A stretch of DNA of 29,601 nucleotides, from assembly GCA_002715545.1 (NCBI GenBank), contig PAZI01000010.1, forward strand, positions 19,871 through 49,471. The letters are read 5' to 3'. How positions within the stretch are numbered: the stretch's first letter is position 1; each line of letters starts with the position of its first letter. A program made the translations under genes and the position numbers. Positions 16,096 to 22,851 of the stretch are shown in pieces. This stretch comes from Methanobacteriota archaeon (GTDB lineage: Archaea > Thermoplasmatota > Poseidoniia > Poseidoniales > SP79). The notes beneath the pieces were generated by a model. That model ran no database searches. It saw nothing but the letters and a program-made list of their open reading frames with translations, and was not told the DNA's origin.

Positions 16096-17831
16096 GAAAC
16101 GCCCTCAAAAATCGTGGTCAGCCAAGGGTGTGCTTCCTTTGTGGTCAAATCAACGATCGGTTTGATTGAGTCATAACCCTCCAAGCGTCGCTGGGCACGG
16201 TCTGCGACCACAGACCATGCAGTCTTTTCTCCAATCCCAGGAATCGAGCGTAATTGTTGCTCAGTAACGGAGATTGGATCAAGTCCAATCTCAATTGCAG
16301 TAACACTTCTTTGACCGTGATCGGTCACCACTACATCGCTCACAGTTTCGAGAGGAATGAGGTAGGGTACGCCGATGAGCAGAGGATATGCTCCAACTTG
16401 CCGCCCGAAAGTGATACCTCCTTGTCCATGAATCTCAAGATCCCTATGTTTCTCTTGTTCGACGTCAGAAAGTGTTCTGATTCTTCCACCATGTGCTTCC
16501 CAGCGCACTTTTCTGAGTATGTTCCTCAGTGGTGCGATGCGTTCGAGCATTGGTGAATCCACTGTCTCCCTAATCCTCCTTTTTTCGGCTTGAAACCTCT
16601 CCTTGTCAATCTCTGGAAAACCAGCTCCTTCGACCTGCCGAAGATTCACGCGCCGAAGCATGAGTCCTTCCTTCAGAATAGATGCGAGCAGTGCATGATT
16701 CTGATTCCATGTCGATTCTCTCTCTCCGTGGAGCCCAGCGATTAGATTGACGCCTGGAAGCAGCTGGGGTAATCCCCGCGGCCCCCGTTCAGAACCAAAC
16801 TCATTGATGTGACGAACAGCAGTCCTGAATTGTTCAGTAGTACAATTCAACCAGTTTGCATCATGTACTTGTGAATCTGCACTTTCAAGTCCAAATGAAA
16901 GGACTGCACCATCTGATAACGTATCTACCAAAAGGCGTGTGATTATTTCGGATTCCTCAAGGTGCTCTGCGATGATGGATGGATTTGCATTGTCGACATG
17001 GAGGATGTCGAGACGTTCGTCCTCTCGAAGTGTATGTAGGAGTTCAGCGATAGGTTCTGGGTTAGGCCGCGGGTGCTCGAGTTCTCCCACTCCTTCGGCG
17101 TGCCATGTATAGATACACGTAGCGCCTCCAAGCCGAACATGCTGGGCACCTGCATCGAGTGCGATTGTGACCTCATCGATGATAGATCTGATTGGTCGGT
17201 TGACCGGTACACCTTTCTTCGGTTCTATGCAGAAACGACATCCTCGTTGAAAACGGACACAACCCTGATACAACTCAATCTCCACAGTGAGGGGATCTGG
17301 CAAATCTGGGTGAGTTGTAATCGCCTTGCTTGAAGCACCAGCCAGAGCCCAGCGGTGCCATTGTTCGGCGGTTCTTCGAGCATGTTTGAAGGAACCATCT
17401 CGCAGAAATAAGTCAAGAGTTGCATCAAGGTCGTGATGTGCAAGGAAAAGTGAGGGTCTCAATGGTGTCCAACCTTGTTGACGCCAACCTCTGATAGCCC
17501 AGCCCCCACACAGAATCTTTGTATCTGTTTTGATCTCTCCAATCAGTGCGTCAACCTCTTTACGACTTATTGGGGTGCCTCTGACGTATTTTCCTGGAAC
17601 GATGGCTCCCGCTAGGATGATGACGCCTTCGATGTTCTTGAAACACTTTTCCAGTGTTCCTCGTCGCCGTTCTATTCTGATTTGATCGATTGTCATGTAT
17701 GAGTAGTCCAAATCATGTTCCTCAAGGACACCGCAGACGTAGCGGATGTGGAAACCCACGTAAGGGGGGACGCCGAAGGCTGCAGGTTCATCCTCGTATC
17801 CATCGATGACGAGCCAAGTCGTATTGTTCAC
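16092..17831 (-). CDS. Radical SAM protein with N-terminal Rossmann-like domain and C-terminal helix-hairpin-helix
   Basis: The 579-residue product has an N-terminal part (1-140) resembling the B12-binding-like domain found in front of many radical SAM enzymes. The [4Fe-4S] cluster motif is 'YQGCVRFQRGCRFCIEPKKG', with C191, C198 and C201. The spacing is C-x6-C-x2-C, not the canonical C-x3-C-x2-C. 'HVRLGGATCIYTW' and 'LSFGLESADSQVHDAN' fit the rest of the TIM barrel. Near the C-terminus 'LRSIPGIGEKTAWSVVADRA' is a helix-hairpin-helix, a nucleic-acid-binding element. The architecture matches the archaeal COG1031-like family of unknown substrate; RNA modification is a guess from the HhH and the RNA-gene neighbours. 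It overlaps csl4 (17828-17831) and smug1 by four bases each and ends with TGA. Confidence 0.88.
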   Translation of the reverse strand: MNNTTWLVIDGYEDEPAAFGVPPYVGFHIRYVCGVLEEHDLDYSYMTIDQIRIERRRGTLEKCFKNIEGVIILAGAIVPGKYVRGTPISRKEVDALIGEIKTDTKILCGGWAIRGWRQQGWTPLRPSLFLAHHDLDATLDLFLRDGSFKHARRTAEQWHRWALAGASSKAITTHPDLPDPLTVEIELYQGCVRFQRGCRFCIEPKKGVPVNRPIRSIIDEVTIALDAGAQHVRLGGATCIYTWHAEGVGELEHPRPNPEPIAELLHTLREDERLDILHVDNANPSIIAEHLEESEIITRLLVDTLSDGAVLSFGLESADSQVHDANWLNCTTEQFRTAVRHINEFGSERGPRGLPQLLPGVNLIAGLHGERESTWNQNHALLASILKEGLMLRRVNLRQVEGAGFPEIDKERFQAEKRRIRETVDSPMLERIAPLRNILRKVRWEAHGGRIRTLSDVEQEKHRDLEIHGQGGITFGRQVGAYPLLIGVPYLIPLETVSDVVVTDHGQRSVTAIEIGLDPISVTEQQLRSIPGIGEKTAWSVVADRAQRRLEGYDSIKPIVDLTTKEAHPWLTTIFEGVS

Positions 17832-19015
17832 CTCAGGGCGTCGTTGAACTCCTGCTTGGTGATTTTCCCTTCTTCGAGCATTGCTTCAAGTTCTCTCTTG
17901 GAGCGGTGACCATGAATATGTTCTTTCTTTGAATGACCCTTGCGATCACGGCCTCCACTTTGTCTGCCTTTTCCGCCTCTGCCATCCCCCTTTCTTCGGT
18001 CCTTACCATGGCGTCCTCCTCGCTTTTTCCGGTCTTCTCCTGCAGGTCTGACTGCGATATTCCGGCCGTGCAATTCGTGTCGGTTCAGCTTTCTTGCGGC
18101 TTGTGATGCCATCCCCGCATCTCCCATCGTAACAAATCCATATCCCTTTGATACTCTGGTGTCTCGGTCACGAATGACAAAGGCATCGACGACATGACCA
18201 CATCGTGAGAACAGGTCAGATAAGTCCCTTGCTTCTGTCTCAGGCGCAAGTCCACCGATGAAGAGACGACTTGCAGGGTCATACATGTCCCGTTGAGAAT
18301 CAGAACGTAAGAGGACTCCTCTTGCGACTCGGTTGGCTTTTCTCTCGGCTTCGATTTCTTCCGACCATCTCCCAGATCCGTTGAGCCCACTGAGTTTCGA
18401 CACGTTCTTCGGCATTGAGAAACCATGGCCAAATCCATCAGAAAGGACTCGATATCCTCGATAATCACAGCGAGTGCAGCGAACATTGTGCTCCCTTCCC
18501 CACTCGCCCGCTTCAAGTGCAATGCCGCAGGATGGACATTGTGCATGGAGGACCCCCAAATCACCGCCTCGTTTCATGGACAACCGAATTACTGGACCTG
18601 CGCGAGTGACTTCTGCACGGATAATGTCCCGGAGGCGGAAGGCATCTCGGGGCTCGTGCATGAACCGATCGACCAAATCTGCCACACCAATCTCTGCATC
18701 AATCTGTTCGGGTAAAAGACTTGAATTGAGCGAACCATCGACACCGATGATGTTCACCATCGCGAAATTTTCGTTGAGACGTGACACGCTGGCGTAGACT
18801 ATGTCCCCTATCTTGATCTCACTTGGTCCCTCTGTTGCTGGCCGTACGCACCAAACCTCGTCTGACAATTCAGCCTGCCCGAGTCGCTCTGCGATGATGT
18901 TCCTCCCTCGTAGCTGTGTCCCTTCTCCGACCATTGTCGAAGAACCATCTTCGACGATGACCTCTCCGGGTACTACAAACTGTCCCATGATGAGGTCTCG
19001 ATGCATTCTGCTCAT
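17828..19015 (-). CDS. csl4: Exosome subunit Csl4 fused to an RRM and a basic tail
   Basis: Csl4 is an RNA-binding cap protein of the archaeal exosome (3'-5' RNA decay/tailing). The N-terminal domain is at about 10-45, with 'GQFVVPGEVIVEDG' and 'GEGTQLRGRNI'. The S1 domain (about 68-150) has 'IKIGDIVYASVSRLNENFAM', and the zinc ribbon is C160/C163 and C180/C183. The archaeal Csl4 core ends near residue 195. A second module follows: an RRM (about 249-325) with RNP2 LFIGGL and RNP1 KGYGFVTM, then a strongly basic Gly/Arg/Lys tail (327-372) and a short 'ELEAMLEEGKITKQEF' helix. ATG 19015 overlaps the methylase stop as TGATG; ATGs at 19048 and 18988 are alternatives. The fusion is in one open frame, so it is not an assembly joint at the sequence level. 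Confidence 0.92.
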   Translation of the reverse strand: MSRMHRDLIMGQFVVPGEVIVEDGSSTMVGEGTQLRGRNIIAERLGQAELSDEVWCVRPATEGPSEIKIGDIVYASVSRLNENFAMVNIIGVDGSLNSSLLPEQIDAEIGVADLVDRFMHEPRDAFRLRDIIRAEVTRAGPVIRLSMKRGGDLGVLHAQCPSCGIALEAGEWGREHNVRCTRCDYRGYRVLSDGFGHGFSMPKNVSKLSGLNGSGRWSEEIEAERKANRVARGVLLRSDSQRDMYDPASRLFIGGLAPETEARDLSDLFSRCGHVVDAFVIRDRDTRVSKGYGFVTMGDAGMASQAARKLNRHELHGRNIAVRPAGEDRKKRGGRHGKDRRKGDGRGGKGRQSGGRDRKGHSKKEHIHGHRSKRELEAMLEEGKITKQEFNDALR

Positions 19016-19701
19016 CAAAGCATCGACCGCTGCGGTACGCATCTCCAAACAGAAACATCTGTGTGACTGCGTTCGGAGACATGGTGCTCTGCCTGTCTAG
19101 GTAGGTCGAATTCAGCATTGAATCGTCGCTCAACCAAGTATCCACCTGATTCGACTAGGGACTTTAGATGAGTAGCGTGACGTGAGTGCATAATCTCAAT
19201 CATACGAGGTTTCATGGCACAAGCGGCCTTTATCGGTGCTCTATCTGATCCCTTGATGACGGTTCCAAATGGGGGATTCATGAGCACCACTGCCTCATTC
19301 ATGGTCCAAACCGCAGGACCATCGATGTGGCATGTTGCAACAATCACCGACCCTTCATCAATCTCTTGAATAACAGGGTGTGTTCCAAGCTGTCTCCACG
19401 TTGTATCTATCTCTCTCACCTTTTCACTCATCTTCTCAGCATTCCGGGCAGAACAGCGTGATCGTTCGGGATCGGTTTCAACCAGAACGACACTTGATGA
19501 ACCGATTTTCAAGGCGCCAAGGCCGAGGATGCCATTGCCCGCACACAGGTCGAAAACCATGCGCCCTTGAATCACGTCACTGATTCCATCTAACCACCGG
19601 GCAGCAAGATCTCCTGAGAGATCCCATTGCTCAAAATCATCGTTGTGAATAGATGTCGACTCAAGCTGCGAGAGAGTGATGGCAAGATGCTTCAGTCTCA
19701 G
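19015..19701 (-). CDS. METTL5-like SAM-dependent RNA methylase, probable CTG start
   Basis: This is an N6-adenine-type methyltransferase related to METTL5/COG2263, which modifies rRNA. SAM motif I is 'DLCAGNGILGLGALKIG' (51-67), the acidic 'VVLVETDPERS' follows, and the catalytic loop is NPPFG (142-146). The first ATG/GTG/TTG in frame is the GTG at 19575, which would remove the N-terminal helices. The frame is open to 19701 and encodes 'LKHLAITLSQLES' and 'FEQWDLSGDLAARWL', the N-terminal region expected in this family (L-x-x-LE...LEQY-T...AA). No standard start exists there. CTG at 19701 has GGTGAG five bases upstream, so I annotate it as start; CTG 19695 is also possible. It lies between the zinc-ribbon gene and csl4, a neighbourhood that suggests RNA metabolism. 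Confidence 0.8.
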   Translation of the reverse strand: MRLKHLAITLSQLESTSIHNDDFEQWDLSGDLAARWLDGISDVIQGRMVFDLCAGNGILGLGALKIGSSSVVLVETDPERSRCSARNAEKMSEKVREIDTTWRQLGTHPVIQEIDEGSVIVATCHIDGPAVWTMNEAVVLMNPPFGTVIKGSDRAPIKAACAMKPRMIEIMHSRHATHLKSLVESGGYLVERRFNAEFDLPRQAEHHVSERSHTDVSVWRCVPQRSML

Positions 19702-19707
19702 GTTTCC

Positions 19708-19989
19708 TCACCTGTCGCCAACGAGATTCTGCAGGCGTCGATGGGATGAGTCCAATCGATCACGATGTATGTCAGCTGCCTTTCGAGCGTTTTCAGTTTC
19801 ACCTATCGAGGGGGGAAGTGCGACTTCGACAGGAGTCTGACTGCTTTCGGATTGCACGATACGGCGATTCTGCTGACCTTCAGTCCGCAGGTCCTCAAGT
19901 TCTCGGGCACTGAGCAATCGTTCGCCGCACATTCGGCATAGCCCATCATCAGCAAGTGACTCATGGCCACAAGACGTGCAGAACACCAC
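19708..19989 (-). CDS. Small zinc-ribbon protein, function unknown
   Basis: The product is 93 residues. An N-terminal zinc ribbon of the double-CxxC kind, 'CTSCGHESLADDGLCRMCGE' (C4, C7, C18, C21), is followed by a charged, Arg/Glu/Gln-rich region that is probably disordered or helical, ending 'RLDSSHRRLQNLVGDR'. The start is GTG (two adjacent GTGs at 19989 and 19986). Its TGA is six bases before the CTG start of the methylase, and the same GGTGAGG bases form that gene's ribosome-binding site, so the two are probably translationally coupled. A role as a nucleic-acid or protein adaptor is possible but nothing specific can be claimed. Confidence 0.75.
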   Translation of the reverse strand: MVFCTSCGHESLADDGLCRMCGERLLSARELEDLRTEGQQNRRIVQSESSQTPVEVALPPSIGETENARKAADIHRDRLDSSHRRLQNLVGDR

Positions 19990-20030
19990 GTTACCACGAC
20001 GGGTGGTCGTACCTTAAGCACACCGTGTGT

Positions 20031-21047
20031 TCAACTATTCAGCATCATGAAGATGGCATATTCATCCATGCCAGTAGCGATGGCCCTTTCGGTGAGGCTC
20101 GCAAAATCAGGATGACTCATCACTTCCATCGGTTCAAGCCCATCCTTCCGAAGTTTTGCAATCATGTCCTTCACCTCTCTTTCGATAGGTGTGTCTTCTT
20201 CAATAGCAGGCACCTCATCTACGGTGCTCTCTTCGATAGTTTCCTCTATCTCCGGCTCAGCACCATCGCCGGTCTCAGGGATGTCTACGGGTGTGGGAAT
20301 GGCTACTGGTGCAGGAACTGCCATAGGTGATGGAATTGGCATAGGTTCAGGAATTGGCACGGGTGCAGGAACGGCTCCAGGTGCAGAAACGGCTCCAGGT
20401 GCAGCATCTGGAGATGTTTCCGGAATGGGTACGGGTGTAGGAGTTTGTGCAGCTGGTTGTGTGATTCCGACTGTCTGTGGAGCAACGTCGCTCTTCTTCA
20501 CCGATGTCTTCGCCATCATAGCTGCCATGCTATCCTCTTCCGGTGCGATATTCTGAGCATGTTTGGGTAGATGGACGAAGGCCTTTCCGACGACATGATC
20601 CGGTCGTAATTGCATGGGCAGTCGTTCAAGATGGTTGAGTGATGGGTGCCGCAACGTCTTCCAGATCTGAGTGGGGAAATCCATGCGTGTCTCGGTCATG
20701 TACCCTGGTGGCACGGCTAAGATGTGTGTGTTGGATTCGATCCAGTCATCACCGAGCAAGCCTGCCGTCCATTTGTTGATATCATCGCTGTGAAGGTCAA
20801 GAAGTTGGTAGGAGGCTGAAAGAGGGTCGAATCCCTCATCAATAAGGACTTGAGATTCAGGACCAGGTCGATGGAATACTGCAATGACTGGGTGATTGAC
20901 TGTGATTGTCTCACCGCGTTTTTGGAAGGCGGGTCTTTCTTTTCTTGGGCAGAGAATCAACCGGCGTTCTCGCCCTTCACCTGCGATGCCGAATCGTTCG
21001 AGCACCTCAGAGAGTGAGACTCGCTCGATAATCTCCATCTCGGCCAT
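20031..21047 (-). CDS. Uncharacterised protein with a Pro/Ala-rich repeat linker
   Basis: The product is 338 residues and not recognised. The first 175 residues look like a globular domain without Cys pairs or membrane segments ('VIAVFHRPGPESQVLIDEGF', 'HILAVPPGYMTETRMDFPTQ'). Residues about 200-265 are a low-complexity linker of short units such as APGAV, PAPVPIPE and PMPIPSP. An acidic stretch follows ('EPEIEETIEESTVDEVPAIE'), then a C-terminal helical module beginning 'EREVKDMIAKLRKDGLEPME' and ending 'MDEYAIFMMLNS'. The linker resembles flexible tethers between domains. It is the first gene of the long minus-strand run and is divergent from the epimerase, 53 bases away. It ends with TGA. 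Confidence 0.75.
   Translation of the reverse strand: MAEMEIIERVSLSEVLERFGIAGEGRERRLILCPRKERPAFQKRGETITVNHPVIAVFHRPGPESQVLIDEGFDPLSASYQLLDLHSDDINKWTAGLLGDDWIESNTHILAVPPGYMTETRMDFPTQIWKTLRHPSLNHLERLPMQLRPDHVVGKAFVHLPKHAQNIAPEEDSMAAMMAKTSVKKSDVAPQTVGITQPAAQTPTPVPIPETSPDAAPGAVSAPGAVPAPVPIPEPMPIPSPMAVPAPVAIPTPVDIPETGDGAEPEIEETIEESTVDEVPAIEEDTPIEREVKDMIAKLRKDGLEPMEVMSHPDFASLTERAIATGMDEYAIFMMLNS
20284..20460 (-). repeat. Degenerate tandem repeats coding the Pro/Ala-rich linker
   Basis: Short imperfect units recur with a period of about 18 bases (six codons). The clearest pair is the 17-base unit AACGGCTCCAGGTGCAG at 20370-20386 and again at 20388-20404 (plus-strand sense). The unit codes for the APGAV-type motifs. 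Such arrays change length by slippage and may vary between strains. Confidence 0.65.
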
Positions 21048-21100
21048 AATGGACCGATGACGTCCGCTGTCTTCATCGTTCTGGGTTGTTTGGGGATGCT

Positions 21101-22117
21101 ATGTTCGCGCCTGAATCGACTCCCGTGCGGCGTTTTCTTGTCACGGGCGGGGCTGGCTTCATAGGAAGCCACGTTGCTGATACTCTCATCGAGCGAGGTG
21201 ATGCAGTGATTGTACTCGATAATCTCGATACGGGGAAGATCGAGAACATTCCAAATGCCCTTGCCATTGACCCAAAGGACGTTTCCAAGATTACCGGTGG
21301 GATGATTGGATTCATTGAAGGCTCTATTCTAGATACTGAGATTCTCAGCCATCTTGTGTCAAGTGTTGATGGCATCGTTCATCTTGCAGCTATAGCGTCG
21401 GTTGAACGTTGTCAGGAGAATCCCTCACTTGACCGCGCTATAAACTTCGATGGGCTTCGCAATATCATGATGTTATCCTCCTCCATAGAATCTCCCTGCC
21501 CTGTTGTTTTTTCCTCCTCGGCAGCGGTTTACGGTGAGCCGACGAAAATTCCCATAACTGAGGACCATTCGACGACACCAATCTCGAATTATGGAGTTTC
21601 AAAGCTGGATGCAGAGCGACTGATTACAGAGGGTGACTGTATTGTACCCTCAACGGCTTTTCGTTTTTTCAATGTCTATGGCCCCCGTCAGGATCCTATG
21701 TCTCCTTACAGCGGTGTGATTTCTATATTCATAGCTCGAGCTCTAGGGGGACAACCCTTACGGATTGATGGAGATGGAGAGCAGTCTAGAGATTTCATCC
21801 ATGTGTTTGACATTGTTCAAGGACTTCTGCTTGGTTTGGATGCACTGCTGAATGATGGTGTTTCTGCAAAAGGGCATGCCCGGGTATACAATCTCTGCTC
21901 GGAAAATCAGTTGTCGATTCTCGATCTTGCTGATGAGGTTGAGCGCCATATTGTGAGGAAGATTGAGCGTACTCCAGGCCCCGCTAGACTTGGTGACATA
22001 CGTCATTCAGTTGGGTCATCTTATCGTGCCCACAAAGATCTTGATTTCAAGTGCAGCATACCCTTCTCTGAAGGCCTTGGGGAACTCATTTCTTTCTTTC
22101 AATCTGATGAGAGATAG
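21101..22117 (+). CDS. NAD-dependent sugar-nucleotide epimerase/dehydratase
   Basis: This extended short-chain dehydrogenase is of the UDP-glucose 4-epimerase type, about 338 residues. The Rossmann motif 'FLVTGGAGFIGSHVADTLIE' (12-31) binds NAD. 'VLDNLDTGK' is the acidic beta-2 end, 'VHLAAIASVERCQENP' the substrate region, S138-S139-S140, and Y164/K168 in 'SNYGVSKLDAE' the catalytic pair. 'RFFNVYGPRQDP' and 'RDFIHVFDIV' complete the family pattern. ATG 21101 follows GGGGAT three bases away; an upstream in-frame TTG at 21086 is less likely. It is probably part of surface glycan synthesis with the convergent GT2 gene, which it overlaps by 32 bases. The stop is TAG, followed in frame three codons later by TGA (22127-22129). 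Confidence 0.9.
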   Translation: MFAPESTPVRRFLVTGGAGFIGSHVADTLIERGDAVIVLDNLDTGKIENIPNALAIDPKDVSKITGGMIGFIEGSILDTEILSHLVSSVDGIVHLAAIASVERCQENPSLDRAINFDGLRNIMMLSSSIESPCPVVFSSSAAVYGEPTKIPITEDHSTTPISNYGVSKLDAERLITEGDCIVPSTAFRFFNVYGPRQDPMSPYSGVISIFIARALGGQPLRIDGDGEQSRDFIHVFDIVQGLLLGLDALLNDGVSAKGHARVYNLCSENQLSILDLADEVERHIVRKIERTPGPARLGDIRHSVGSSYRAHKDLDFKCSIPFSEGLGELISFFQSDER

Positions 22118-22829
22118 GAACACGTATGATGGCTCTAGTCAGAATCTTTCGTAGGATGCTGGCACCGTCATTAATCGACCCAAGTTTTGGCACACCGATA
22201 CGTTGCCCGTAATGTATCGGTACCTCGTCGATGTTCAACTCAAGTGCGGCAGCCGCGGCATACATCTCCGCCTCAATCTCAAAAGTAACCGAATTCAGAA
22301 GGGGAAATATCTCTTTGAGGGCTTTGCGTGTGAATGCCCAGTATCCTGTGCACAAATCACTGATATATACACCATGCATGACTACTGCTGACCATGTCAG
22401 AAGATGATTGCCAAGGTAGTTCAATCGTGACATTGCCTCTGGGTGCATTGTTCCTCTTAACCTGCTTCCTATGACGACGTCCTGATCATTTTCCAGTGCT
22501 TGAAGCAGTTTTGTCATGTCTCGTGGGTCGTATGTCCCATCTGCATCAAGCATGACGAGGACATCACATCCTGTGCTCAGAAAGAACTCGAAACCCTGTC
22601 TGAGTCCGACTCCCTTACCCATCTCACCACGTTGGGTCAGTACATCACAACCCATGGAAAGGGCAATCTCCCGTGTGGCATCGGTGGAGCGCCCATCTGC
22701 CACAAGAATTCTGGTGACATACCCCATCTCCTTGAGCTTGGTCCGAGGGATTCCCTTGATTGTAGCACAGATGGCTCCTTCTTCATCACGTGTTGGAAGC
22801 AGAACCATCAGTTGCTGAAGTTCTGTCAT
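22086..22829 (-). CDS. Dolichol-phosphate mannosyltransferase-like GT2 glycosyltransferase
   Basis: The 247-residue GT-A enzyme probably transfers a sugar from a nucleotide donor to a polyprenyl phosphate at the membrane. Visible motifs are 'LMVLLPTRDEEGAICATIKG' (7-26), 'RILVADGRSTDATREIA', the metal-binding 'DVLVMLDADGTYDP' and 'DVVIGSRLRG'. 'DLCTGYWAFTRKAL' and 'FEIEAEMYAAA' are the acceptor/catalytic part of DPM1-like enzymes. There is no C-terminal membrane domain, so it is of the soluble or monotopic DPM1 class. It follows the large membrane protein closely, and the two may form a glycan-building pair. It ends with TGA. Confidence 0.9.
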   Translation of the reverse strand: MTELQQLMVLLPTRDEEGAICATIKGIPRTKLKEMGYVTRILVADGRSTDATREIALSMGCDVLTQRGEMGKGVGLRQGFEFFLSTGCDVLVMLDADGTYDPRDMTKLLQALENDQDVVIGSRLRGTMHPEAMSRLNYLGNHLLTWSAVVMHGVYISDLCTGYWAFTRKALKEIFPLLNSVTFEIEAEMYAAAAALELNIDEVPIHYGQRIGVPKLGSINDGASILRKILTRAIIRVPISHQIERKK

Positions 22830-22851
22830 ACGTCTCTCATCCCCGTCTTTG

